64,000 nucleotides of DNA from Neptuniibacter sp. CAU 1671 (GTDB lineage: Bacteria; Pseudomonadota; Gammaproteobacteria; Pseudomonadales; Balneatricaceae). The translations under genes and the position numbers were made by a program. Each line of letters begins with the position of its first letter. Within the stretch, counting starts at the first letter, position 1. The stretch spans positions 310,001 through 374,000 of the forward strand of contig NZ_JARHUE010000003.1 of the NCBI RefSeq assembly GCF_029222905.1. The letters are read 5' to 3'. The notes beneath the pieces are model-generated. The model did not search any database. It was not told the origin of the DNA and saw nothing but the letters and a program-made list of their open reading frames with translations. Shown here piece by piece: positions 19,863 through 28,679 of this stretch.

Positions 19863-19907
19863 GGAGATGTTTCCTTACTGATAACAGGAAGTGAGGGTCG
19901 ATGGGCG

Positions 19908-19929
19908 ATCGGGGCGGCTAAGCCCCGAT
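19908..19929 (-). terminator. GC-rich hairpin after the Sel1-repeat gene
   Basis: An 8-bp perfect stem ATCGGGGC / GCCCCGAT with a 6-nt loop lies 12 nt after the Sel1-repeat stop codon. It has no T run, so it is either a weak terminator or an mRNA-end hairpin. Confidence 0.4.
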
Positions 19930-19940
19930 GCCGGGTTTGA

Positions 19941-20744
19941 TTATTTGTACGGCAGCACGTACTGCTGACGGTACTCTTCAGATAACGCAGTGGCTGATTC
20001 CTGCTGTTGAGGGTCCAGCTTCATGATCAGGCGTCTTTCAATTGCTTTAGCGGTCTGATTACCCAGTTCAGCGGCGTTGTGCATCCAGGCATAGGCCTGA
20101 ATATCACTGTCCTGTTCGGAATGGCTGCCGTGGTGGTTTGAATACAGTGTACCCAGGAAGAACATGGCATCGGTGTGTCCACGTTCAGCAGCTTTGCGGT
20201 ACCAGATTTCGGCTTGTTCGAAATTCTGTTCCACGCCAGTGCCGAAGTTATAGCAGCGGCCGAGATTATGCAGCGCCGGCAGGTAGTCCTGCTCAGCGGC
20301 TTTACGGTACCAGCTGTATGCCATATCTGCATTGCGGTTTGTGCCGTAGCCAAATTCATACATCTCACCCAGACGATTCTGGGCAGAAGCGTTGCCGTTT
20401 TCAGCGTCGGGTTCGATTTTGGCGAACTCGACCACATAGGCTTTGTTTTTCAGTGCCCGCAGGCTGTTAACACTGCCCAAATGGCCCTGAGAGACCCCGC
20501 GCAGATAATAACGCTTGGCGGTTTTTTCGTTCTGCTCAACGCCCCAGCCGTGTTCGTACATCTGCCCCAGCATGTTGAGTGCTTCAGGATCTCCGTCCTG
20601 TGCCAGAGGCTTGAGTTCAGCCAGTGCGGTTTCGTAGTCCTGCTTTTCGAAGGCGCGTGTGCCCTTGGCAAGGCTGGCAGCCAAGGCCATACCTGAACCT
20701 AAACTGCAGGAGAGCACCAGAGCGTAGATGAGCTGTTTTTTCAT
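19941..20744 (-). CDS. Exported Sel1-repeat (TPR-like) protein
   Basis: A 267-aa protein with a signal peptide (about 1-22, ending MALAA) followed by several Sel1-like repeats, each with the A-x-x-x-L-G-x-x-Y/M-x-x-G-x-G pattern: LNMLGQMYEHGWGV, QNRLGEMYEFGYGT, LHNLGRCYNFGTGV and a final MFFLGTLYSNHHG. Such alpha-solenoid proteins usually scaffold protein contacts in the envelope, sometimes linked to signalling. The partner cannot be told. The ATG lies just after a polar leader; no gene is upstream on its strand, so it likely has its own promoter near 20760-20820. Confidence 0.88.
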   Translation of the reverse strand: MKKQLIYALVLSCSLGSGMALAASLAKGTRAFEKQDYETALAELKPLAQDGDPEALNMLGQMYEHGWGVEQNEKTAKRYYLRGVSQGHLGSVNSLRALKNKAYVVEFAKIEPDAENGNASAQNRLGEMYEFGYGTNRNADMAYSWYRKAAEQDYLPALHNLGRCYNFGTGVEQNFEQAEIWYRKAAERGHTDAMFFLGTLYSNHHGSHSEQDSDIQAYAWMHNAAELGNQTAKAIERRLIMKLDPQQQESATALSEEYRQQYVLPYK

Positions 20745-20971
20745 GGATTCAACCCGTACTTGAAACGAAATAAGGTCTGAGGCCGCACATTATAACCAGA
20801 ATCATGCATAAATGTTGATCATCACAAAGGTGAGTGCACGATAGAGGTGATTGTTGTGTGTCCGATAAATCAGAGGTTGCTAATGCTAAAGTGAGGCTGT
20901 GGGTGAGGCCAGCGTGCCAGAATGAGAATCCGGCTTTTGTTGCGCCAGATCAACTCTGCGCTATGAAACAT

Positions 20972-20994
20972 GGCAGGCACCCGAGGTGCCCGCC
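20972..20994 (-). terminator. Hairpin after gloA
   Basis: A 10-bp stem with one A-C mismatch (GGCAGGCACC / GGTGCCCGCC) and a CGA loop lies seven bases after the gloA stop codon. It lacks a T run on the minus strand, so termination is uncertain. Confidence 0.4.
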
Positions 20995-21001
20995 ACGATG
21001 A

Positions 21002-21394
21002 TCAGTCCTTACGGTCGGGGCTTAGCAGTTCAACCATATAACCGTCAGGGTCCTTTACAAAGGCCAGAATGCTGTTGCCGCCTTTCATCGGACCGGCTTC
21101 ACGCACCACGTTACCGCCCTTGGCTTTGATAGCATCACAGGCGGCATAAACGTCCTCAACCTCAATGGCGATGTGGCCATAGGCGTTGCCCATATCGTAT
21201 TGGTTGGTATCCCAGTTGTGGGTCAGCTCCAGCACGGTGTGATCGGTTTCATCACCATAGCCGACAAACGCCAGTGTGAATTTTCCTTCAGGGTAATCCT
21301 TGCGACGCAGAAGTTTCATGCCCATCACATCGCAGTAGAACTCAATTGACTGCTCCAGATCAGTGACCCGCAGCATGGTATGTAACATACGCAC
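21002..21394 (-). CDS. gloA: Lactoylglutathione lyase (glyoxalase I)
   Basis: Cytoplasmic metalloenzyme that isomerises the methylglyoxal-glutathione hemithioacetal to S-lactoylglutathione, the first glyoxalase step. The 130-aa protein has both betaalphabeta modules of the fold. The four metal ligands known for the E. coli enzyme are present at identical positions: H5, E56, H74 and E122. Its short form without the extra loops of the zinc-type enzymes fits the nickel-activated class. The gene is monocistronic, transcribed away from the phasin-like gene. Confidence 0.97.
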   Translation of the reverse strand: MRMLHTMLRVTDLEQSIEFYCDVMGMKLLRRKDYPEGKFTLAFVGYGDETDHTVLELTHNWDTNQYDMGNAYGHIAIEVEDVYAACDAIKAKGGNVVREAGPMKGGNSILAFVKDPDGYMVELLSPDRKD

Positions 21395-21546
21395 TTTAAC
21401 TCATCCCCTTATCGTTTGATTTTGGTATTATCACAGGTACAACCGTTCGCCCGACCAGGTTATCAGTGATCTACTCAGTATATCAGGCTGTGATTGATAA
21501 TGGCGTTATACGGTTGGTTCAGTATCTGATCAGGATGGATAGCGGT

Positions 21547-21870
21547 ATGTTCCAGGATCTAAACAAAAAAATCGAAGATTCCATGGCTCCTTTTAAAGAG
21601 CTGGTAAACATTCAGACGCGTATGCTGGAGGAACTGACCCGCCAGCAGATGGAATGCACCAAGTTGTGTATTGAAGCGACGATTCAGCAGACCCGTGAAT
21701 TGCAGAAATGTGATTCACCGACAGATCTGCTTGATCTGCAGCGTACTTATGCCAAGGACCTGGAAAATACCCTGCGTCTGGCAAGTGAAAGCAATATGAA
21801 AGTGTTGCAGGAAGCTCGATCCGAAATTGAGCAGATGACTCAGTCTACGTTTGATGTATTCAACAAGTGA
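21547..21870 (+). CDS. Phasin-like small helical protein
   Basis: A 107-aa all-helical protein, rich in Gln, Glu and Leu, whose opening (MFQDLNKKIEDSMAPFKELV) and length resemble short phasin-family proteins that coat polyhydroxyalkanoate granules. The family call is tentative because no phasin motif is strict. The start at 21547 is preferred: an AGGAT stands upstream and the helical domain then begins at once. In-frame starts at 21466 (GTG) and 21535 (ATG) would add a hydrophobic stretch that looks like non-coding sequence. It stands alone between gloA and fldB. Confidence 0.6.
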   Translation: MFQDLNKKIEDSMAPFKELVNIQTRMLEELTRQQMECTKLCIEATIQQTRELQKCDSPTDLLDLQRTYAKDLENTLRLASESNMKVLQEARSEIEQMTQSTFDVFNK

Positions 21871-21921
21871 TGTTATTCAGATTGACCCCAGTGACCTCTA
21901 TTGCACAGGGCGACGCGTGAT

Positions 21922-22446
21922 ATGACGCATGCGATCGCTTTGCTTTACGGTTCCACCACCGGCAATACCGAAAGTGTTGCTGAACTCATTGCGGAAAAAA
22001 TCGGTTTTAACCGGGTGCACCGGTTGAACATTGCCACTGATGGGCTGACTGCCATTGCCGAGTATGACTATCTGATTCTGGGGATTCCAACCTGGGACTT
22101 TGGGCAGTTACAGGAAGACTGGCAGGATCTCTGGACTGAACTGGAAAACATCGATTTTTCCGGCAAGCGATGTGCGCTGTTCGGGTTGGGTGATCAGATC
22201 GGTTATGGCGAATGGTTTCTCGATGCGATGGGCATGTTGCATGAATGCCTGCAGCAGCGTGGTGCGCTTTTTTCAGGCTATTGGCCTAATGAAGGTTACA
22301 ACTTCGAAGCGTCCAGGGCGCTGACTGCCGATGGTACTCAGTTTGTCGGTTTGGCACTCGATGAGGATAGTCAGAGCTACGAAACTGAAGAGCGCGTCAC
22401 CCGCTGGTGTCAGCAGGTGCTGGCGGAATTTGGTCTGCCTGACTGA
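21922..22446 (+). CDS. fldB: Flavodoxin FldB
   Basis: FMN-binding low-potential electron carrier, 174 aa from the ATG at 21922. The phosphate-binding loop reads YGSTTGNTE, the first FMN loop GIPTWDFGQLQEDW and the second GLGDQIGYGEWFLDAMGMLH, all close to E. coli FldB, as is FVGLALDEDSQ near the end. An in-frame TTG seven codons earlier is rejected because the strand-1 start is at this ATG. Flavodoxins of this class serve radical-SAM and reductive enzymes. It converges with nhaD with only two bases between stop codons. Confidence 0.9.
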   Translation: MTHAIALLYGSTTGNTESVAELIAEKIGFNRVHRLNIATDGLTAIAEYDYLILGIPTWDFGQLQEDWQDLWTELENIDFSGKRCALFGLGDQIGYGEWFLDAMGMLHECLQQRGALFSGYWPNEGYNFEASRALTADGTQFVGLALDEDSQSYETEERVTRWCQQVLAEFGLPD

Positions 22447-22448
22447 TC

Positions 22449-23900
22449 TCAGACAAAGTGTTCTATCAACAGGTGTGTTGCCACTCCGGCGGCATACCCG
22501 AGGGCAATAGCCCAACTCCAACGCAGGTGGCTGGCAAAGGTGTATGTGCCCTGAGCCTGCCCCATCAGGGCGATGCCCGCTGCCGATCCGATCGACAGTA
22601 ACGAACCACCAATGCCGATGGTCAGGGTTGCCAGCAACCAGTCGCTGACAGCCATCTCCGGATTCATAGTGATGACGGCGTACATCACCGGAATATTGTC
22701 GATCAGGGCAGACATCATGCCGATCAAAATATTGGCCGGTACCGCGCCCAGATCCACATAGAGCCACTCTGCCATCAGCGCCAGATAACCCAGGCTGGCC
22801 AGTCCTCCCACACACAAGACCACACCATAAAAAAACATCAGCGTATCCCAGGACGAGCGCTCAACCACTTTAAAAATATTAAAGCGGCGCACCACCTCTA
22901 TGTTGTCCCCCTGTGTCTGCTGATGGGTCTGCATGGTTTCTGCATGATGGTGGCTGATATGGCCATGCTCACCCTCAATTGGTTCATAATGGCTGAGGTA
23001 ATACCCGTACAGCTTCAAAACCCCTAATCCCGTCATCATGCCCAGCAGCGGCGGCAGGTGCAGGGTACTGTGAATACTGATGCTCAGGGCAATGGTTGCC
23101 AGAAACAGGAAGATGATGGTGATGCCGCCTTTTTTCATCGGTTGCAGTTCACCGTCGCCGGTGGGGGGCTCTCGTTCGATGGTAAAACTCATCAATATAG
23201 CGGGGACCAGCCAGGTGACCAGTGCCGGAGGCATCAGCAACAGGAATTGTTCTATCTCTACCAGACCACGCTGCCAGACCATCAGGGTGGTGATGTCGCC
23301 AAACGGACTGAAAGCTCCGCCGGCATTGGCGGCGATCACAATGTTGATACAGCTCACTGTGATAAAACACCGATAGGAGTTACCGACCGCCAGCACCACG
23401 GCACCCATCAACAGCGCTGTGGACAGGTTGTCGGCCACCGGGGAGATAAAAAATGCCAGCAGGCCTGTGATCCAGTAGATTTGCCTCAGGCTGTAACCCT
23501 GAGCGACCAGCCAGGCCCGCAGGGAGGCAAATACCAGTCGCTCCTCCATGGTGGTGATAAAAGTCATGGCGGCCAGCAGGAACAGAAACAGCTCGGCGTA
23601 TTCAAGAATATTCTGCCGTGCTGCCAGCCCAGCGGTTTCCGTATCCCCGGTGGTGGCGTAGGCAATGCCCACCAGAATCCAGATCAGACCGGCCGAAACC
23701 ATGATCGGTTTGGATTTACGCAGATGAATAAACTCTTCACTAAGAACCAGGATGTAACCCAGTACAAAAATCATCAGCGCCAGCACGCCATAGGCGCTGG
23801 TGGTGAAATCCTGCAGGGGCAGGGCGGATTCGGCCGCTGATACGGAGGTCGCCAGAAGCAGAGCTGTCAGAGAAGCGAGGCTGAACAGTAGCGCTTTCAT
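22449..23900 (-). CDS. nhaD: Na+/H+ antiporter NhaD
   Basis: Inner-membrane sodium(lithium)/proton antiporter of the ion-transporter superfamily, 483 aa, important in saline or alkaline habitats. A hydrophobic leader (1-23, ending SVSAAE) precedes about twelve TM helices; conserved segments include FFISPVADNLSTALLMGAV and AGGAFSPFGDITTLMVWQ in the first half and the matching PVMYAVITMNPEM and IGIGGSLLSIGSAAG regions in the second. Between the halves lies a His-rich cytoplasmic or periplasmic loop (about 306-331). The ATG follows AGGACA. Transcribed away from prfB. Confidence 0.93.
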   Translation of the reverse strand: MKALLFSLASLTALLLATSVSAAESALPLQDFTTSAYGVLALMIFVLGYILVLSEEFIHLRKSKPIMVSAGLIWILVGIAYATTGDTETAGLAARQNILEYAELFLFLLAAMTFITTMEERLVFASLRAWLVAQGYSLRQIYWITGLLAFFISPVADNLSTALLMGAVVLAVGNSYRCFITVSCINIVIAANAGGAFSPFGDITTLMVWQRGLVEIEQFLLLMPPALVTWLVPAILMSFTIEREPPTGDGELQPMKKGGITIIFLFLATIALSISIHSTLHLPPLLGMMTGLGVLKLYGYYLSHYEPIEGEHGHISHHHAETMQTHQQTQGDNIEVVRRFNIFKVVERSSWDTLMFFYGVVLCVGGLASLGYLALMAEWLYVDLGAVPANILIGMMSALIDNIPVMYAVITMNPEMAVSDWLLATLTIGIGGSLLSIGSAAGIALMGQAQGTYTFASHLRWSWAIALGYAAGVATHLLIEHFV

Positions 23901-24049
23901 TGTCCTGAAGACGTCCTATGCGGCAATTGAGCCTACTATTCTAAAGGTCGGGTGTATTTAAAAGCCAGCCATCCGGGGCGGTAGTGTTTAGTCTGCTTTT
24001 TGGCTAAAATAACGCCCCTTTTTCATCACCGCCGGTAGTGACGCATAGC

Positions 24050-25144
24050 ATGGAAATTAACCCAATTCTAAATGACCTGAAAGATATAGCCGAGCGCACC
24101 CGCGCTTTACGTGGCTTTCTGGACTATGAGGGTAAGAAAGAGCGCCTGGAAGAGGTCAGCCGTGAGCTGGAAGATGCTGCGGTATGGGAGAAACCTGAAT
24201 ACGCCCAGCAGTTGGGAAAAGAGCGTGCAGCGCTGGAAACCGTGGTTGAAACCATCGAAGAACTGACGGCGGGTGTGTCGGATACGCGCGATCTGCTGGA
24301 TATGGCGGTAGAAGAAAACGACGAAGAAACCGTTGCTGTGGTTGAAGATGATGTCAACGCACTGATGGAAAAACTGCAGCAGCTGGAATTCCGTCGTATG
24401 TTCTCTGGTGAAGCCGACCCCAACAATGCCTATCTGGATATTCAGGCGGGCTCCGGCGGTACCGAGGCCCAGGATTGGGCCAATATGGTCCTGCGCATGT
24501 ACCTGCGCTGGGGTGAAAGCCGTGGCTTTAAAACCGAGCTGATTGAGGTGTCCCCGGGTGAAGTGGCGGGTATTAAATCCGCTACTATCAGTTTTATGGG
24601 TGAGTATGCCTTTGGCTGGCTCCGAACCGAAACCGGTGTGCACCGTCTGGTGCGTAAATCACCGTTTGACTCCGGTGGCCGTCGTCATACCTCATTCTGT
24701 TCCGTGTTTGTCTCGCCAGAAATTGATGACAATATCGAAATTGAGATCAATCCTGCTGATCTGCGTGTAGATGTGTACCGGGCTTCCGGTGCAGGTGGTC
24801 AGCACGTTAACCGGACCGAGTCCGCGGTGCGTATTACCCACGAACCTTCAGGTATTGTGGTGCAGTCCCAGAGCCAGCGCTCACAGCACCAGAACAAAGA
24901 CACCTGTATGAAACAGCTGCGTGCCAAGTTGTATGAGATGGAGATGCTCAAGCGCAGCGAAAAAGCCCAGGAACTGGAAGATTCCAAAGCCGATATCGGC
25001 TGGGGCAGCCAGATTCGCTCCTATGTGCTGGATGATCAGCGCATCAAGGACCTGCGTACCAATGTTCAGACCTCCAACTGCGACAAAGTACTGGACGGTG
25101 ATCTGGATATGTTTATCGAGGCCAGCCTGAAGGCTGGTTTATAA
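24050..25144 (+). CDS. prfB: Peptide chain release factor 2 (no programmed frameshift)
   Basis: Class I release factor that reads UAA and UGA and triggers peptidyl-tRNA hydrolysis. The ATG at 24050 gives 364 aa beginning MEINPIL, matching the family start; a GTG four codons earlier is less likely. The codon-reading SPF motif is at 204-206 and the catalytic GGQ at 249-251. In E. coli an in-frame UGA at codon 26 forces a +1 frameshift; here the same place reads GGC TTT CTG GAC TAT, an open frame with no UGA and no upstream AGGGGG. It begins the prfB-lysS operon, 30 nt before lysS. Confidence 0.97.
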   Translation: MEINPILNDLKDIAERTRALRGFLDYEGKKERLEEVSRELEDAAVWEKPEYAQQLGKERAALETVVETIEELTAGVSDTRDLLDMAVEENDEETVAVVEDDVNALMEKLQQLEFRRMFSGEADPNNAYLDIQAGSGGTEAQDWANMVLRMYLRWGESRGFKTELIEVSPGEVAGIKSATISFMGEYAFGWLRTETGVHRLVRKSPFDSGGRRHTSFCSVFVSPEIDDNIEIEINPADLRVDVYRASGAGGQHVNRTESAVRITHEPSGIVVQSQSQRSQHQNKDTCMKQLRAKLYEMEMLKRSEKAQELEDSKADIGWGSQIRSYVLDDQRIKDLRTNVQTSNCDKVLDGDLDMFIEASLKAGL

Positions 25145-25174
25145 GTAACGAATTACTACGGATCTATCACGCCG

Positions 25175-26674
25175 ATGTCTGACAATATACAGCAAGATGA
25201 AAACCGCCTGATCGCTGAACGTCGCGCCAAACTGAATGGCCTGCGTGAAACAGGCAATGCCTTCCCGAATACTTTCCGTCGTGACAGCTATGCGGCGGAT
25301 CTGCAGGCTCAGTATGGCGACAAGAGCAAGGAAGAGCTTGAAACTGCAGGCATCCGCGTCAGCATCGCGGGCCGTGTCATGCTGAACCGTGGCGCCTTTG
25401 GTGTAGTGCAGGATATGACCGGTCGTATCCAGTTTTATGTCAACAAAGAAGCCCGTACCTTTGCCAAAGGTCTGGATCTGGGTGACATCATCGGTGTCAC
25501 CGGTGAACTGCATAAGTCCGGCAAGGGCGATCTGTATGTTGATATGGCGGAATATCAGCTGCTGACCAAAAACCTGCGTCCGCTGCCCGACAAACACAAG
25601 GGTCTGCAGGACACCGAGATGCGTTACCGTCAGCGTTACGTTGACCTGATCACCAATGATCATTCACGCAAGGTGTTTGAGATTCGCTCCAAAATCGTTG
25701 CCGGCATCCGTCAGTACCTGACCGAACGTCGTTTTATTGAAGCCGAAACACCGATGCTGCAGGTGATTCCGGGCGGTGCCAGTGCGCGTCCGTTTATTAC
25801 CCATCACAACTCGCTGGACCGTGATATGTACCTGCGTATCGCGCCTGAGCTGTATCTGAAGCGGCTGGTGGTCGGCGGTTTTGAGCGCGTGTTCGAGATC
25901 AACCGTAACTTCCGTAACGAAGGGTTGTCCACCCGTCACAATCCGGAATTCACCATGATCGAGTTCTATCAGGCCTATGCGGATTACCATGACCTGATGG
26001 ACCTGACCGAAGATATGCTGCGTACCCTGGCGCAGAATGTTCTGGGTACTACCACGCTGGTGAACACCGTGCGTAATGAAGACGGTGAAGTGCTGGAAAC
26101 CTTTGAATACGATCTGGCTAAACCGTTCCAGCGTCTCAGCGTGTTTGATTCCATTCTGCATTACAACCCGGAGATCACCGCTGAAGCACTGGCAGATGAT
26201 CATGCGGCGCGCCAGATTGCGCAGCGCATGGACATTGATGTCAAAGACGGTTGGGGTCTGGGCAAGGTTCAGATCGAGATCTTCGAGAAAACCGTCGAAC
26301 ACCGTCTGGATCAGCCAACCTTCATTACTGAATACCCAACGGAAGTGTCTCCGCTGGCACGTCGCAGTGACAGCAACCCGTTTGTGACCGACCGCTTTGA
26401 ATTCTTTGTCGGTGGCCGTGAGCTGGCGAATGGTTTCTCCGAGTTGAATGACTCTGAAGACCAGGCGGAACGTTTCCAGGCCCAGGTGGCGGAGAAAGAA
26501 GCCGGTGATGATGAAGCGATGCACTACGATGCGGATTACATCAACGCACTGGAATATGGTCTGCCGCCAACCGCTGGTGAAGGCATTGGTATTGACCGTC
26601 TGGTGATGTTGTTTACCGACTCACCGTCGATCCGTGACGTCATTCTGTTCCCGGCGATGCGCCCACGCGGCTAA
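25175..26674 (+). CDS. lysS: Lysyl-tRNA synthetase (class II)
   Basis: Class II synthetase that charges tRNA-Lys, 499 aa. An N-terminal OB-fold anticodon-binding domain (about 60-165) precedes the catalytic core with motif 2 ([18 protein letters not shown]) and motif 3 ([14 protein letters not shown]). It follows prfB by 30 nt, the common gammaproteobacterial pair, so the two are probably cotranscribed. The start ATG has only a weak ribosome site, consistent with coupling. A convergent hairpin follows. Confidence 0.98.
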   Translation: MSDNIQQDENRLIAERRAKLNGLRETGNAFPNTFRRDSYAADLQAQYGDKSKEELETAGIRVSIAGRVMLNRGAFGVVQDMTGRIQFYVNKEARTFAKGLDLGDIIGVTGELHKSGKGDLYVDMAEYQLLTKNLRPLPDKHKGLQDTEMRYRQRYVDLITNDHSRKVFEIRSKIVAGIRQYLTERRFIEAETPMLQVIPGGASARPFITHHNSLDRDMYLRIAPELYLKRLVVGGFERVFEINRNFRNEGLSTRHNPEFTMIEFYQAYADYHDLMDLTEDMLRTLAQNVLGTTTLVNTVRNEDGEVLETFEYDLAKPFQRLSVFDSILHYNPEITAEALADDHAARQIAQRMDIDVKDGWGLGKVQIEIFEKTVEHRLDQPTFITEYPTEVSPLARRSDSNPFVTDRFEFFVGGRELANGFSELNDSEDQAERFQAQVAEKEAGDDEAMHYDADYINALEYGLPPTAGEGIGIDRLVMLFTDSPSIRDVILFPAMRPRG

Positions 26675-26682
26675 TCGCGCTT

Positions 26683-26707
26683 GGGTGGCAGGCGACGCCT
26701 GTCACCC
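26683..26707. terminator. Convergent hairpin between lysS and the MFS gene
   Basis: An 11-bp stem (one G-T pair) GGGTGGCAGGC / GCCTGTCACCC with a GAC loop spans the gap between the convergent stop codons and includes the stop of the MFS gene. The following plus-strand sequence is only moderately T-rich, so it may act with Rho or as a weak two-way terminator. Confidence 0.55.
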
Positions 26708-28576
26708 AGTCTCTTTGGGTGTCTGCTCAGGTTTCTGTTGGGGCACCTGATCCATCAGCTCCTGATCAAAGTGTTCTGATTCCTGCAGGATATTCACCAC
26801 CTCTGATGCATACTCCGGCAGGGTTTCCACTACGGCTGTAGCAATCTCCATTGCCTGATCCGGATAGTGTTCAGAGAAGTGACTGACCAGCTCGGACGCT
26901 GACTCATGCATGGCATCCCGGTCAGCTCGCCGCAGGGGTACCTCGGCACTGGCTTCAGGTGTCTCGAACTCCTGTTCAACATGATACTGTTCACTGATGG
27001 CCTGAGTGATGCGACTCAGGGTTTCCGGTTGATGTTCAGCCAGCCAGCTGACCAGTCGGTTGGCCTGATCAGGCGCATTGCTGACCAGCATCTTGGCAAT
27101 GTCCAGACTCAGGTCTGGAGCTGCGCGGGTAATGGAAGCATACAGGCGGCCAATATCGATCTGCTCGACCTGTACCAGTGCGGCGGAGAGTTCCATCGCT
27201 TTATCCGGGTTCGCCAGCACCAGTTCGCGTGCCATTTTAACCGCCGCCGCGGGATTGCTTTCGGCAATACGGATGGCAACCCGGGTTTCCAGACTGTTGG
27301 GTGTTTCTGTGTCATCACCCGGCAAACGTGGGTCAAGATCATACAGGGTAGAACCCACTTCTGTGTGAATAACATACTGCTCCTGCTCTTCCACCGGCAG
27401 TGCCTTGCGGCCATGGCGCATTTGGTAGATGCAGAAGCCAAGCAGCAGTAGCTGAAACAGTGCCAGAAAGAAAAACAGGGCGTCACTGCCAAACCAGGAC
27501 ATTGCTTTCGAGGAGAGGGCGGGTCCGGCGATACTGCCAGCGGCATAGAGTGTCAGCATTCGCCCCATGGCCGCGGCCATCTCGGCTTTGCGGATTCGGT
27601 CAAAGGTTTCGGCAATGCTCATCGGGTAAATACAGGAGAGCAGTCCAGTCAGGATGCCTACCAGCGGTAGCATCAGCATAAACAGCCCACTGTGGCCAAC
27701 GCCTGGTAGCAACAGGGTCACTGCCAGATTAACCCCCAACAGGCCGGCCAGTACCTGACGTCGGTCGAAACGGTCTGACAACATGCCGATGGGGAATTGC
27801 AGCAAAAATGCCCCCAGCACCGCACAGCCCATAAACAGTGAAAGCTGGAAGTCGGCAATGCCGCGCTCGCCCGCGTAAACCGGCATCAGGTTCATCAAGG
27901 CGCCATAGAGTACCCCGGAAAACAGGCAGATCACGGCCCCGAATGGGGCGTGGTGCAGCAGGTTTTTCAGAGTCATATTCTGGGTTTCTGTAATCGGTGG
28001 CCCGCTGCGTCGGCTCAGTGCCAGGGGCACCAGCCCCAGACAGAGCAGAATGGCAGCAAGGATAAACAGGGTGGGTTCTGAGATCGGTGCCAGATTGAAC
28101 AGAAATTGCCCCACCACTACAGCGCCCATAATGGTGATCTGGCTGGTGGCCATAATCCGGCCACGGGTTTTTTCAGTCGCGGTATCACTCAGCCAGCCAT
28201 CAAACACCGCAAAATTACAGGCCAGACAGAAACCCATCAGCAGACGCATGGCGCCCCAGGTCCAGGGGTCGGTTTTCAGGCCGCAGATCAGGATTGCCAC
28301 CGCGCTGAGCGCCGCACAGGCAGTAAATACGCGGATATGGCCCACGCGAATAATCAGTTTACGACTGTAAAGTCCGCCTAATAACATGCCGGCAGCGTAC
28401 ATGGAGAGCACCAGGCCGATGGTGTCGGTACTGACGCCATCCAGTCCCATCCTCACAGGCAACAGCAGGCCGATCAGGCCAAAACCCAGCATCAGAATAA
28501 AACAGCTGACATAGAGTGCGAGGAGGGAAAAGAAAGTTGCGATCACATCGGGCTCCATCAGAGAGGAGCTTTTCAC
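26702..28576 (-). CDS. MFS transporter (YcaD-like) with C-terminal helical repeat tail
   Basis: A 624-aa inner-membrane carrier. Residues 1 to about 395 form a twelve-TM major facilitator domain of the YcaD type, with the loop-2 region YSRKLIIRVGHIRVF and the DRFDRRQVLAG repeat in the second half; substrate unknown. The remaining ~230 residues, predicted cytoplasmic, contain about ten 15-residue units with Pro near the start of most (NPDKAMELSAALVQV, APDQANRLVSWLAEH), an alpha-solenoid-like array absent from ordinary MFS carriers. The start is GTG at 28576 with AGGA seven bases upstream; an ATG six codons later lacks a ribosome site. Converges with lysS. Confidence 0.87.
   Translation of the reverse strand: MKSSSLMEPDVIATFFSLLALYVSCFILMLGFGLIGLLLPVRMGLDGVSTDTIGLVLSMYAAGMLLGGLYSRKLIIRVGHIRVFTACAALSAVAILICGLKTDPWTWGAMRLLMGFCLACNFAVFDGWLSDTATEKTRGRIMATSQITIMGAVVVGQFLFNLAPISEPTLFILAAILLCLGLVPLALSRRSGPPITETQNMTLKNLLHHAPFGAVICLFSGVLYGALMNLMPVYAGERGIADFQLSLFMGCAVLGAFLLQFPIGMLSDRFDRRQVLAGLLGVNLAVTLLLPGVGHSGLFMLMLPLVGILTGLLSCIYPMSIAETFDRIRKAEMAAAMGRMLTLYAAGSIAGPALSSKAMSWFGSDALFFFLALFQLLLLGFCIYQMRHGRKALPVEEQEQYVIHTEVGSTLYDLDPRLPGDDTETPNSLETRVAIRIAESNPAAAVKMARELVLANPDKAMELSAALVQVEQIDIGRLYASITRAAPDLSLDIAKMLVSNAPDQANRLVSWLAEHQPETLSRITQAISEQYHVEQEFETPEASAEVPLRRADRDAMHESASELVSHFSEHYPDQAMEIATAVVETLPEYASEVVNILQESEHFDQELMDQVPQQKPEQTPKETG
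26777..27301 (-). repeat. Ten 15-residue protein repeats within the MFS tail
   Basis: Residues 426-530 divide without gaps into seven 15-mers and residues 556-600 into three more, separated by a 25-residue acidic/Pro linker. Pro is at position 2 in seven units, Ala or Leu at 5, hydrophobics at 8, 12 and 13. Examples: APDLSLDIAKMLVSN, YPDQAMEIATAVVET, LPEYASEVVNILQES. The DNA copies have diverged, so this is an old protein-level repeat. Confidence 0.75.
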
Positions 28577-28679
28577 CCTAGAATCCTGAGATCAGACTGT
28601 CAACCGCAGCTGCAGCAACAGCCTGTCTTTATTTAAGGTATGATGCTGTTCCAAATGAGTTTGGACATATAGGTATCCT

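Noticed and set aside
24050-24130. The usual RF2 programmed frameshift
   Set aside because: No in-frame UGA occurs and the frame is continuous from the start to the GGQ domain.
25664-26524. A 286-codon minus-strand open frame over lysS
   Set aside because: Shadow of lysS; no plausible start signal or family.
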